From contig JANQBS010000159.1 in the NCBI GenBank assembly GCA_033085395.1, positions 29,856 to 93,855 of the forward strand: a stretch of 64,000 bases of DNA. The letters run 5' to 3'. Below, in pieces: positions 12,622 through 23,769 of the stretch. Each line of letters begins with the position of its first letter. Positions within the stretch are counted from its first letter, which is position 1. Under the pieces are notes generated by a model. It saw nothing but the letters and a program-made list of their open reading frames with translations. It searched no databases and was not told the DNA's origin. Source of the DNA: Xanthoparmelia taractica. Its lineage: Eukaryota > Ascomycota > Lecanoromycetes > Lecanorales > Parmeliaceae. The translations under genes and the position numbers were made by a program.

Positions 12622-13669
12622 TTACTCGTTAATTCTAGAATATGCACAATCCTAGGATATGCATAATTAGGGCTAGGGTTAGCATTATCAAAATGCCTAC
12701 ATCTCACCAATTGATCTCTGTTCAAGTCGCATCACTATTTAGTATATTCCTCACTAAAGAATCTTGCCCGTTAAGTAAAAATTAATAGAATCTCTAGAAG
12801 TAAAATTATAAAAAAAAAAAATTAAGTGACTATAAAGCTCTATAATTGCACTTCTTATATATAGCGCTTTAGGACGACTAAACTATATTAGAAACACGTC
12901 TTTATTCGACTTATTAATAAATCTCAGCGCGCGAGATTTATTTAGAAGAATATAATGCGATAGAGTGATAAGGCGAAGTGTGATGTGGGCTCGTAACGTA
13001 ACTTTATCTCTTATTAGCTTATGCTACTTGTAATTAATTTAAATAATGCTAATAAAGAAGAAGAAGAAGAAGAAGAAGAAGAGATCGCTGATCGTTAATT
13101 AGTTATAAGAAAGAATTATTAAAAAGAGATAACTTAATTGCAGATAGATAGTTGAATAATAAAAGAATAATTGATTACTAGCGTCTTTTTTTATTGCTAG
13201 CAATATTGAAATATCTAGATATCTAGATATCTATTAAGTTATCGTTTTTTAGATCTTATTAATCTCTCACTTCGTGAAAAGACCGATACGACTTCTTCTA
13301 CTACTTCTTCTTCTACTACGTTCTTTACTATTTTTTTGATAGCCTTCTTATCTCTTTTATCTCGCTATTACGGCTATAATAAAACCTCTTATAATAAGGT
13401 CTCTTACGATAAGGTCTTCTGTGATAAAGCCTATTAAAAGCGATAATAATAGCAAATGTTATTATTATTATCACGAAAAATCAAGGTAATAGGAATTAAA
13501 CTTACAGCCTAGTGTGGTAACTGAAACGGTCTTTCAACTAGATTATACGGCCTCGAATAATAAAAACGTTCTATTTTAGTAGATCTATTAAAAGAATTCA
13601 AAAAAGATAGTATTTTAATGGGCTAGCCCTAGCCCTAATTGTGCATATTCTAGGATTAACGAGTATCGC
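12622..13669. mobile_element. Nested insertion with long inverted arms and telomere-like motifs
   Basis: The left arm contains CTCGTTAATTCTAGAATATG, then a second diverged copy of CCTAGGATATGCATAATTAG running into GGCTAGGGTTAGC. The right arm is the inverse: GGCTAGCCCTAGCCCTAATT, GTGCATATTCTAGG, ATTAACGAG. The arms carry TTAGGG/CTAGGG units that resemble telomeric repeat. The interior has a (GAA)n run at about 13062-13085, a repeated TAGATATC palindrome at 13208-13232, and a tRNA-like sequence on the minus strand. It has no recognisable transposase. The class is unknown. Confidence 0.5.
13481..13552 (-). other. tRNA-like sequence, RIP-mutated (possible SINE head or dead tRNA gene)
   Basis: The minus strand has an A-box-like TAATCTAGTTG (13545-13535) and, 33 nt further on, a B-box-like GTTTAATTCC (13501-13492). 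The latter is GTTCGATTCC with one C to T and one G to A change. A D-arm (ATCT/AGAC) and a T-arm (GTAAG/CCTAT) can be drawn if RIP-type changes are reversed. The anticodon arm and acceptor stem do not close well, so no isotype is given. It lies inside the nested insertion. Confidence 0.4.
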
Positions 13670-14162
13670 TAATTTCGAATTTAATATTAATTACTAGCGA
13701 TTATTAAGCTCGAAAATTAGAGTTTTATAGAATTTACTTTTTATCGATAAACTATTAACTAAGTAGCGTAGATATTATATAAATAATTAATTATATAGAC
13801 GTATAGCTAACTATAACTAGTTTATTATATTTAAATATCTTTATAATTTATTTATTATATTAATACTTAATTATATTAATACTTGCTTTTTTTTTAATTT
13901 TTTTTTTAGATAGTTATTTTTACTTTTTCTTATTTACGACTTAATCTTCTTAAGATATTTATTATTTATTAATTAAGTTTTATTAGCGACGAGAATCTTA
14001 TATTCTAACTTAAAATACGTTTATATTATATACTAATTATTTTAATAGAGATTTAATATTACTTCTTTATTATCTAGCTCGTATCTAAAAGTGACAGCCT
14101 CGGATAAGCACTATACTAAGCTAGGGCAGATTTCGACACTTCGAGGAATTTAAATATTCTTA

Positions 14163-14240
14163 GGGACGTGATAGGTGTACACCCCCTTTCCCTACATGTA
14201 CACCCCCTATTCCCCTACATATACACCCCCTCAAATTGGG
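14163..14240 (+). repeat. MULE left terminal inverted repeat with internal tandem motif
   Basis: About 78 bp inverse to 16713-16789. Inside it the motif TACACCCCCT plus a short spacer ending CCCTACAT is repeated about three times, which could serve as reiterated transposase-binding sites (inference). Confidence 0.85.
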
Positions 14241-14304
14241 TTGCGCTAACCCGATTAGGTAACCCCCGCGATATACCGAAGTAGGACCGAGCGCCTATAC
14301 ACAT

Positions 14305-16490
14305 TTGTCTTTCTTATTCAATATATGTACCTTTCACATCATCAACTTAGTGACTATGACACTTCTACCACCGTCGGACGGTCTATCAGACGTCACTATT
14401 GATGGCCTCGTGCGTCAGGTCCAGGAGCACGCTGGTCCGGAGGGCTATGCGGTCGTTAAACACCGATCCAAGCCTGATAAGAAGGGTGTTACACGCAAAG
14501 TCTGGCTGCGCTGCGATCGAGGCGGTAAAGTACGTGAAAGAGCAGGTTAGAAGAGGATTTATGATATCTCTCGCTTAAACGAATGCCCATTTAAGGCCGT
14601 TATAAGACGTATCGATGGTGATTGGATCCTTGAGGTTGAAAATCCGTCTCATAATTATTCAGCGACTCTACAAGTGGCGCATCCTTCTCTACGAAAGCTG
14701 GTCTTAACTCCAGAGATTAAGTAGTCAATCGTTACGCAGACAAAGAGTTATTCGACACCTGCGCAGATTATTTCAGGTCTACACCGCGAGGATAATAAAG
14801 AGGATCCTCTCTTCAAAGCACGGGATATCTATAACGCAAAGAATAAAATTCGACGACGAGAACTTGACCCTCTTACACCCACACAAGCACTTATGAAATG
14901 ACTATATACGGGTGACTGATACGTCAAGTATTTGAAGAATCGCAAGGATTAAATTACTTATCTGTTTTTCTCTAAAGAATCGTGTTAAAAAACACTGAGA
15001 GTTAACTAGGAGGTAGTTATTATGGACTGCACATACAAGACGAACAAGTATAAGCTTCCTTTACTTGTTATCACCGGCGTGACCGCGATCAACACTATAT
15101 TCTATATAGTCTTCTATTTCTTGGAAAAGGAAGAAAAAGAGGACTATATATGAATGCTACAGCAGTATCGAGAAATGCTGATCGAACTCGATATTCCAGA
15201 CCCTATTATTAACATTACTGATCGTGAAACGGCCTTGATCAACGCGCATATAGCTGTCTTTTCAAATATCGAGCATATGCTATGTGTCTGGCATATCAAC
15301 AAGAACGTCCTCGGTAACTGTAAGAAGTACTTCGAAACCAAGGAGGATTGAGAGGAGTTCCAGGTCCATTGGCAACGCGTAGTCTATGCACACACGCAAG
15401 AGGTCTTCGAGGCGGAGTGGGAGTCTCTTCAAGAAAAATATAACGCCTATGATTCTTAGATATGTATGTATCTGGCTGACACGTGGGTGAATTCATACAA
15501 ACGAAAGTTTATTCAGTGCTATATCAATAAGAAATCACATTTCTTTAACACGACCTCTTTAAGAGGCGAGGGTGGTTATGCGATCTTGAAAAAAGAGCTT
15601 AAATTCTCAACTGATACGTTAATACGCTGTTATTTAATTAAGATCTTAACTAACTTCGAGTAGGCGATCTCAAGACGGTCGTTGATGGGATTGACGGCCT
15701 TCTTATTCGTCAGCGATCGAGCTATGTAGCTAATTTCGAGTCTTCAAAGACCGCTACACCCATAGAGCTCCGTAAACCTATTTTTCGTGATGTTCTTACA
15801 CACGTGACACCATTCGCACTGCGTAAGGTACGCGAACAGCTAAATAAGATCAATGGCGATCTGGGTCCCTGCACTGGAGCCTTTACCGCGATATCTGGAC
15901 TTCCATGCGCTCATAAGATCAAGGCGAGGCTGGAAGAAGACTCCGGAACCATCAAATTGAGCGATATACACTCCCATTGGTACTTCGAAAAACCCGCTAC
16001 CTCATATACACGCAGTCCGCCCGAGGTATCAGAGGATTTAGAATATCCCATTGACCCTCTACTTGCTGTTCACGAACCAGCTGTTGCGCGTACCAAGGGC
16101 AGGCCTAATGGCCCTGCGGAGTTGCCCACACGTGCGGAACTCGCCTTCCAGAGGTCTACACGTCGACTACCGTCAGAATTCGAGCGAGTCGAGAAGTATC
16201 TATCGCAGCGGAGCAACAACACACCAGTCAGCACACGAGGTAGCCGTAGCCGTGGCCGTGCGCGTGGTAGCGGCCTTGCTGGCGGTCACGATCCACCAAT
16301 TACAGCCAGTCAGGTGGCTAAGGAGGAGGAGACGGCTGCTTTAGACGCCTTCTATGCTACTACTGTTGTACGAGGAGGTCCAGGTACTATACGAGGTGGA
16401 ACAGCTACGTCAAGAGGTACCATCCGAGGAGGACGTAGACCAGCCTATATGCAGGGCAACGAGGGCATGTTTGGATCTTTTCAGGTGTAG
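14305..16490 (+). pseudogene. MULE transposase (FAR1 / MULE core / SWIM), broken
   Basis: The frame from ATG 14305 (or 14356) starts with a FAR1/WRKY-GCM-like zinc-binding region. This comprises KVWLRCDRGG, then NECPFKAV, then an H-x-Y dyad in NPSHNYS. The transposase core follows. DCTYKTNKYKLPLLVITGVT near 15020-15090 carries the first catalytic Asp, and ITDRETALINA and MLCVWHINKNV lie near 15200-15310. A frame change near 15660 leads into a C-terminal SWIM finger, PCTGAF...GLPCAHK, near 15870-15920, and an Arg/Gly-rich tail (16230-16450). About ten in-frame TAG/TGA/TAA codons interrupt it, for example at 14548 and after KED near 15349. Most fit Gln or Trp codons altered by C:G to T:A change. 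It is non-functional. Confidence 0.85.
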
Positions 16491-16712
16491 GATAGGTAGC
16501 TGGAATAGGGTGGATATGTGAGTCCACTGGGCGTATTTCTAGTAGCAAGCAGAGAAGGAAGTCAGCCAATCAGATGCGACTATGGAAGCATGTTCAAATG
16601 ATTCAATTGCGAGGTCTCAAATAATCAATATTTGGTGGGAGAGGCGTGGGGAAGCTTGCCCTGGTGCGCCCTGATATCATCAAGAGTCTCCGCAATTTTC
16701 TCCCGCACTAAC

Positions 16713-16789
16713 CCAATTTGGGGGGGTGTATATGTAGGGGAATAGGGGGTGTACATGTAGGGAAAGGGGGTGTACACCTATCACGTCCC
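16713..16789 (-). repeat. MULE right terminal inverted repeat
   Basis: Inverse of 14163-14240, containing GGGGGTGTACATGTAGGGAA-type tandem units and ending CACGTCCC. Followed by the target duplication TATTCTTA. Confidence 0.85.
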
Positions 16790-16797
16790 TATTCTTA

Positions 16798-17767
16798 TTA
16801 ACATAACGCCCTACTCAATTTAGGACTGCTGGGAATCCTGTAAATAGACTTTTTTGGCTCCGTTGACGCGTGTGAAGCCCTTAGCGGGGTGGCCAGTATG
16901 ACTAGATCTACCCCCACCCCAGAGAGCACCCTAGGTCACGCAACAATAAGGCGGCGCTCATCCAATACCTAATTAACAGTGAGGTCAGGGCAGATTTCTG
17001 TCTTCTTGGCGAACCAGATCCCCAAATTCTCGCCTCGTCAGCTCTGCAATCATCCGTCAACATAACTTCCGCTTTGCTTTTATATACTCACGTACTTTCA
17101 AGCATTGGTGTCCTTCAATGATGCTTTGGTTAATCATCGAGCATGGCTCTTGATACCAGGACGTCAACATTCTTTTCCTATTGCATTTCCCTTGGAGCCT
17201 TGAAAGGACTTTGTAACTCTACATGTTGCCAGACTAGTCCCTCTCTATATTCGCCATAATCTTATTTCTCTCATGAATGATAGGAAATCTCTACCGCTAA
17301 TATTGCCCTTTGGTCCCCTTCTCACGACCATCTTTCTGCACGTGTCCTTGCGGGGTCCCCGCATATTGTTGATCTCCGACCTGTCTCGGGGTTAATTCTA
17401 TCATGCGTCCACTGGTTTTTCGCTCTCCTTCCTATTGTGTCTCGAAATAGCGCGTTTTATGCACTCATTACCATCATATCCTGCTCTCGATTCCGGATAT
17501 ATGCATGTTTGTCGGAGCTTGGGCTCTATCAATCCGTACGTTGGGAAGCTGTCCGTTTAAAGAGTGTACCACGAGTGTTCCGAACAGGTCTATGAAAACC
17601 GTTGTAGTCACGACGGTGGCATTGCATCATTGACGCACGCTGCAAGATCATGGGGTTCATCCCCGCATCGTCTACTTTATATGCATTTGCTGTACCTATG
17701 GATAGTAGATCTCTTCTCTCTTCTCCATGCTTCGCCAGTCGCTTCTTCTGCTGCTTCAATCAATAAG
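16798..17767. other. Intergenic, upstream of the GH125 gene
   Basis: Normal-composition DNA beginning immediately after the MULE target duplication. It contains pyrimidine-rich stretches (for example 17200-17300 and 17405-17445) of the kind common in fungal promoters. No gene, RNA or repeat is recognised. Confidence 0.5.
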
Positions 17768-19616
17768 ATGAGGCCTGTTATTTCAATTTCCCTATGGCTC
17801 TGCATAAGTGCCCTCACAGCAGCCCAAACGTGCCCAGACTACGCTGAATATGCTGCTGCTCCACATGCCCCTTTCTCGGGTGGAGTGCATAATCTTTCCT
17901 ACCAGAGGCCTGCCCCTAGTTGCCGGACCTTCACATCACCAGTTGTCGAAAGCACTATTGCTCGTCTGACTTCAACAATCGTAGACCCCGACCTCTCCCG
18001 CCTGTTTGAAAACAGCTTTCCAAATACTCTAGATACTGCGATCAAATGGAAAGGGTACGCTGCAGACAATGCTGACGAGGAGTTGACGTTTGTCATTACA
18101 GGAGACATGTACAGAGCTGTCCATTCGTACGGTGTGCAATATCACTGATAGGAAACCAAAGAAATGCTATGTGGCTCAGGGACTCGGCCAACCAAATGCA
18201 GTCCTACCTCGCTCTTCTCAGTAACGACACGAACACCTCTGATTCATCCAATGACACCATAGCCTCACTCTACCGCGGCGTAATCAATCTGCAGTCCCGC
18301 TACCTCCTCTCGAATCCCTACTGCAATTCCTTCCAACCACCGTCTGAATCTGGCCTTCCTCCCTCGGTCAATAGCGCTGCTGCCAACGACGCAGTGACCC
18401 CGTCATACTCCAATACCACGGTCTACGAGTGCAAATACGAGCTTGATTCCCTCGCCGCGTTCCTCGAAATCAGCACAGACTACTACACGGCCACCAACGA
18501 CCTTGCCTTCTTCTCGAAATACAACTGGGTCTCCGCAATCCAAGCCGTCGTGAACACCGCTCAATCAATGTCAATTCCAACCTACGCACCAGACGGCAGC
18601 GTCAATACCCTCCCGTACACCTTCCAACGCCTCACGACCACCGCCGAAGACACCCTCGACAACAAGGGCACCGGAAACCCCGTCCGAAACGGCACCGGCC
18701 TCATCCGCTCCGCCTTCAGACCCTCAGACGACGCCTGCATCTACGAATTCCTCATCCCAGCCAACATGATCTTCGCACACTACCTCAACACCACCTCCGC
18801 AATCCTAACGGCTGCCATGGGCGATACCACCACATCCCTAGCCAACGAAATGACCGCCCTATCCGCCTCCCTCACCTCATCAATCGCACAACACGGCATC
18901 GTCTCCGACCCCGCCCACGGCGACATCTACGCCTACGAAATCGACGGCTACGGAGGAACGAATATAATGGACGACGCCAACATCCCCTCTCTCCTCTCCG
19001 CCCCCCTTATCGGCTACCTCGCCCAAAACGACCCCGTCTACCAGTCCACCCGCGCGCTCCTGCTCAGCGACCGCAACCCTTATTTCATGCGCGGTAGTGT
19101 CATTAATGCGATAGGCGGGCCGCATGATGGTCCCGGGTATGCGTGGCCGATGGCTAGTATTGTGCGCGCGTTTACGAGTGGGGATGAAGGGGAGGTTGTT
19201 GGGGAGTTGAAAGCGCTGGTCGGTTCTACGGATGGGTTGGGTGGGTGGATTGCGTTTTGTTTTTCTCTCCCTGCATTCTTCTCTTCTTTCTTCTCTTCCT
19301 CTTCCTCTTCCTCTTCCTTTTCCCTTCATACGAAGATTGTGAAAATCTCAACTGACCTTTCCCCGTGCCTCTCTTTCGACAGGACTCATCCACGAAAGCA
19401 TCAACACGTTCGACCAATCGGATTATACGCGGCCCTGGTGAGCTCGCTTCCCCCCATTCCCTCACCCCTTTCCTTTCCCCAGACCCTCTTACCCTTATTT
19501 ATCCTTACCTCGGACTCACATCCACCAGGTTCGCATGGGCCAACGGCCTCTTCGGCCAACTGATCTTGGATCTCGAGAAAAGGATGCCGGACGTTTTAAA
19601 GATGAATTTCCAATAA
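17768..19616 (+). CDS. GH125 exo-alpha-1,6-mannosidase, secreted
   Basis: Glycoside hydrolase family 125 enzymes remove terminal alpha-1,6-linked mannose from glycans. Model: exons 17768-18108, 18162-19240, 19383-19437, 19529-19616; 520 aa, phases close exactly. MRPVISISLWLCISALTAAQ at the start is a good signal peptide, so export or the secretory pathway is likely. Splicing intron 1 restores GDINAMWLRDSANQM, the family's hallmark substrate-site motif. Splicing intron 2 (142 nt, with a TTCCTC microsatellite) joins STDGLG to LIHESI. Splicing intron 3 joins DYTRPW to FAWANGLFGQL. IGGPHDGPGYAWPMA (near 19110-19150) is another conserved block. Upstream in-frame ATGs (17564) exist, but the signal peptide favours 17768. 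The gene looks intact. Its distance to the MULE edge is about 1 kb. Confidence in family is high; substrate is by homology only. Confidence 0.92.
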
Positions 19617-20344
19617 GTGAAGAGGATGGATGGATAGGTGATGATGATGATGATGGAGACGATATGATGGAGATGGAGGGTTAGGGTTGGGTGAGGGTGT
19701 TAGTTTGGGGGACCAAGGGGGGGGGGGTGTTGTTTTTGTTTTGGTTCCGGAGAAAGGGCGGGGGGGAGGCGGGCTTTGAGGAGGGATGGAGGGGAGTTGA
19801 CGGGGAGGGAAGGGAAGGGAAGGGAAGGGGAAGGGGAAGGGGAAGGGAGGAGCTGAGGAACTATAGGAGAAACGTGATGAGGTGGTGGCAGTGGTGTGAA
19901 GCAACCCAGAGCATCCCTACTCTACTCTATCTACTTATTGATTGACATATTCGCTTCTTCGCTTGTTCCCTATGAAGTGCAATTTCTCCCGCAGATACAA
20001 CACACCGATGATCATCTTCCAGCAGTTGCACAGTTGAGAGAATACGATAGGATAGGATTCTCTAGTCACAATGCTATCTTCAATTCCCGACTTTTTGGTT
20101 TGGGGATAAACGAGATCAGTCACACGCACACACATTGTCAGAGAGATTTCCAGACTTTCGCATGCCTAACTACTTGCTATCTGGGGAATCATTTTTGCAG
20201 CCAAAGCACAATGAAAAATCACCAGTCTCATAGAACAGAACAAACGCCCTGCTCGATCGATATCCTTCATATATTCAGCACGGAACACCCGATTGTTGGA
20301 TAGCTCATGGCTGTATTGTATTCTTCCTTCCCGAAATCCAGCCC
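19617..20344. other. Intergenic between two converging genes, with purine repeats
   Basis: Lies between the GH125 stop and the elongase stop. It holds GATGAT repeats (19640-19675), an 11-base G run near 19720, and a (GGGAA)n/(GGAAGG)n tract at 19805-19850. No gene is supported; overlapping frames here are low-complexity translations. Confidence 0.5.
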
Positions 20345-22569
20345 TTAGATGGGTTGCATCTCCTCCTCTGCCTTCCTCTCTTCTTCGGTCTTAGGCTCGT
20401 CCGGCACAATCTCATAGGCCTGGGCATCACCGTTGACCTCCTCCTTTTCGCTCTGCGCATTCTTTGGCGACTCGGCACGCTTGGGCCCACCGACGCCGTT
20501 CTGCGCCTTCTTTGGCGACTCGGAACGCTTGGCGGGGTCGGTCTTCTTTGGCGACTCGGAACGCTTGGCGGGGTCGGTCTTCTTTGGGGATTCGGAACGC
20601 TTCGAGGGATCAGTCTTCTTGGGTGATTCGGTACGCTTCGATGGGTCGGTCTTCCTTGGTGATTCGGAACGCTTGGAGCCCTCATCCTTTCCCTTGCCGT
20701 CCTGCGAGCCTTTGGATTTGGGGACTTCGCTACCCATCTTCTTCATCTTGTCCTGCAAGGCCTTCAGGTCTTCTTGGACAGTATCCTTGACATTTTTCGC
20801 GGTTTTCTGTGCTTTGGCGGGTAGATCGTCGGCCACATCTTTGGCCTTGTTGCTCAAGTCTTGGGCTCCTTTCTGCGCCTTGGCCGGTAGATCGCCAGCA
20901 GCGTCTTTAGCTTTACTGCTGAGGTCGTGTGCGCCTTTTTGGGCTTTGGCACCCAGGTCGTCGATGTTGGACTGTGCCTTCTCGTTAAGCTCCTTGGAAT
21001 TCTCCTTTAGGTCACGCTTGGCGTTCTCAAGTTTGGCCTTCAACTCTGGGGGCGGCTCAGTGTCTCCACCTTGTCTTCCATCAACAGCTTCACGAATCTC
21101 TCGCTCGATATCCTTGATAGCGTCTCGGGATGATTGGTTAACGTTTTCTTCCTTGGTTGGTTTTGGAGGCTCAGAGTGAGCACGTGCCATGTAGCTGTTG
21201 TAGAAGAACGTGACGAATAGGTACAGCAAAGGCGCTAGGTAGACCAGATTCATGAAAATGGCCAGTGCTTGCCCAGAGGTATCGAGACAATGGACTCTTT
21301 GACTGGTCATCCGATACCTAATCTCTTCATGGGCCTTTTCAACGTCTGCTGCATGGATGGCATCGATGCCGAACGTTTCGCCTTGGGAGTTCCGGACATT
21401 TTCTGCGAGGCCTTCCTCTCCGGCTGCGCGTAATGCAGCTTTCTTGAGCCAGCTTCCAAGGCCTGCTGCTGATGTCGCGCTGGTTAGTGCGCTACTGAGG
21501 GTTGAAGAGACAGTAGAGGCGACGCTTGGAAGAGCGTTGGAGAGATTGTGTACGTAAGAGTACGCCTCTTCGATCGGGATGTCGTATGCCACGAAGAGGT
21601 GAGCAAAAGCATAAGAGGCACCGAAGACTATCTGCGCAATCTGAAGGAATGTCAAGGTTTGCTTCACGGCTTGGGGGACTCGGATGGTAAGCGCAGAGAG
21701 AGTGTAGTAGGTATACTGAGCACGGTTAGAACTGTGGCCCTTACGCTATAATCAGATAACTTGGTGCTCACCATGATCGTGTGCAAGAAAGAGTTGATGA
21801 AGACGAACATCCAGATGGGTGGAGACATGTAGCGAATACCAGCCCACATGCAGAGCAAAGCCCCGGCGTGATGGAACGTCTGTAATACCGAACTTTTCTT
21901 GCCTTTGGCGAGAATGATGGCGGTATCGAGCATCTCGTAGAATTTTGAGAGGTAGAACAACCATCCGTAGAAAGCGAGGCCCTCATTCCAGATCCTGCCG
22001 ACGTCCGTTGAGTCCGGAATGTCTCCGGCAAGCTTCATAGCTTTATCTGTAAAGCCCCAGGCGCTCGTACTTGAATTGTACGTGGCAGCGCTGCCGAGTC
22101 CGCGCGGACCCTGCATTTTGCAAAGCGCGTCGGCTGCGCCGGCAAGTCCGTATTGTCCATGTAAGCCGGGCCATGATTGCCGAATCGCATTGAGCATACC
22201 AAGGAAGGTCCAGCCGGAATACAATGCGAGGAAGACATTGTGCACAACGACTAATGCCCAGAAAAGGAGTGACTTGCTGAAAGCCCATGGCTTGTGATTT
22301 CTGTCCTGGTTGATTTTGTTGACATAGCTCACGGTGGTCGTGTAGACTAGGGCGATTGTGATTGGGATGGCGACATGAAGGGCATCGTTATAGAGGCCGG
22401 TAGGGATGTTGAATGGCCGAGCTAAAGTATGATCCGAGTGTGAGGGACTTAAGGCCTGGGGATTCTGTCCAGGTCTGTACCACAGCAAGGACGATGGAGG
22501 ATAAGTGACATGTACTGAAGGCGCCGTCGAACTGGCCGAGGGGACAATCATGTTGAGCGCTCCTTCCAA
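20345..22569 (-). CDS. ELO-family fatty acid elongase with long repetitive C-terminal tail
   Basis: ELO proteins are ER membrane 3-ketoacyl-CoA synthases that extend very-long-chain fatty acids. Model: exons 22569-21772 and 21715-20345 (56-nt intron), 722 aa. The N-terminal 330 residues have the multi-span ELO fold. KFYEMLDTAII and the histidine box FHHAGA are present; the first His of HxxHH is Gln (QTFHH), a variant I believe occurs in fungal members. HTIM-YTYYTLSA spans the splice. A further hydrophobic segment, LVYLAPLLYLFVTFF, lies near the end of the ELO region. The last 220-250 residues are unusual. Three repeats of the type KAQKGAHDLSSKAKDAAGDL (amphipathic, apolipoprotein/LEA-like) are followed by five Ser-Pro-Lys units (SESPKKTDPAKR). 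Typical ELOs end after about 350 aa. An N-terminal ATG alternative (M7) is possible. Confidence 0.88.
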
Positions 22570-23769
22570 TAAGTTAGTTGAAGGAAGATAAAGCGCAAAG
22601 TAAGTCTACAAGTGAGCGGCGGAAAGAAGAGGGGTTTGAGGTGATGAGAGTGCAGCAGGAAGTAAGGAAAAGCATGAGAATTTGCCAGGAAGGCATACAG
22701 TGTTGAACACAACGATTGAGATATCAGTGCTTACAGGACCTGAAGGGATGATTGAGACTTGAAGGAGCTGTTGTCGCGTTGTTGTTTGAGTCGTTGGGTG
22801 ATAGTGTGATAGTGTGAGGATGACGATTGAAATTCCGAAACCAGAATTCAATTCACGAACGCGCTTTCATCATGCGCCAAGGCTAAAGGCTTGGCAACAG
22901 TTTGCTCAGCTTGACCTACTGACTGTCAAATCTTTCATTCCATCAGCTTCTGCTACCACTACTACAAATTAGGAGGACTTTATCACTACGATTCAACTCA
23001 CACTCTTAAATTCCTACACTGTCATTCTGGTTGTGCTGTGAATTCAAACACTACAAATGTTGTCATTCTGCCCCGTGTGTGTTGCCAGGGTAGGAAGGCT
23101 GCAGTCAGTCAAACATCATCCCTCTCTAAGTCCTTTGTCTCAACACTATTTCACTTATACTATTTCAAGTGCGAGTTGGTTGGGCGTTGAGTGGATGAAT
23201 GATAACAAGGAAGAGAAATCTCCAGTCCGCCTTTATGTCTGAGTATTCTCAGTCCTAACTCGCAGTGTTAAATGTTCTGTCTTGCCATTACCCTGTGCAT
23301 ACTTGAGAGTTCGGTCTTACTGTTTAGTGATGCGTCCATCTACCAGCCTCGTCAAAAGATAATCCGCGTTGAGGGATGTGATGCATCAATTTATGCATCA
23401 ACCCTTTGTAAAGCCACCATCAACGCTTAACCCAAGAGAAACCCCCTCTGCACATCGCCGTCGTCCTGAGTATAATGATAATGGCGGCTATAGAGAAGAT
23501 TTGATAATTGCCTTTGTTGGCTTTGGGTGAGATTCAGCGCTTTCTTGTTGGGTTGGGATGAGGGTCGTGTAAAGTAGAGTGAAATGAAATGGGCGACATG
23601 TGAAGTAAATATTACTTAGGCTATGGTAGTGTCTCAGTCGTTAAATATGTATTTCATACTTCGTTTCTATATATGTAGCTAGTATATTCTTGACATTAAA
23701 CATGAATAACAAACCATAAGGTACTGAAATCATGATAGAACAGCCGTCATTAATATCAGCAAGGTCACA
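22570..23769. other. Intergenic, promoter of the elongase and 3' side of the ATPase gene
   Basis: About 1.2 kb without a recognisable gene. The part next to 22570 is the elongase 5' region. Near 23340-23480 is a GC-balanced stretch with the partly repeated motif ATGCATCAA. From about 23600 the sequence becomes AT-richer toward the AAA gene's 3' end. Confidence 0.45.

Larger units (their letters stand above)
12357..13749. repeat. Inverted-repeat (MITE-like) element, copy 3, split by a nested insertion
   Basis: The outer ends TATCGATAAAAATTAAACTC (left) and the inverse of TATCGATAAAAAGTAAATTC (right) match each other and copies 1 and 2. The span is about 1.39 kb instead of 0.4 kb because a second inverted-repeat unit (about 12622-13669) lies inside. 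No coding content. Confidence 0.6.
14163..16789 (+). mobile_element. Mutator-like (MULE) DNA transposon, decayed
   Basis: A 2627-bp element bounded by long terminal inverted repeats (GGGACGTGATAGGTGTACAC at the left, its inverse at the right). It is flanked by the 8-bp target duplication TATTCTTA (14155-14162 and 16790-16797). It encodes one plus-strand transposase relic with FAR1-like, MULE-core and SWIM regions (separate entry). It sits exactly where AT-rich RIP DNA gives way to gene-bearing DNA, and is itself only mildly AT-shifted. Ends and duplication are intact, but the transposase is broken by many stops, so it cannot move on its own. Confidence 0.9.

Noticed and set aside
1..14162. 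Interpretation of the AT-rich block as mitochondrial DNA
   Set aside because: It contains Ty3/gypsy and DIRS-like relics with target duplications and a CpA/TpG deficit typical of nuclear RIP; no mitochondrial genes were seen.
18880..19329. A 149-codon minus-strand frame
   Set aside because: Antisense of the GH125 exon and its TTCCTC-repeat intron.
20433..21179. A 248-codon plus-strand open frame over the elongase gene
   Set aside because: It is the antisense of the repetitive Lys/Ser/Ala-rich elongase tail; codon bias of that tail removes stops on the other strand.
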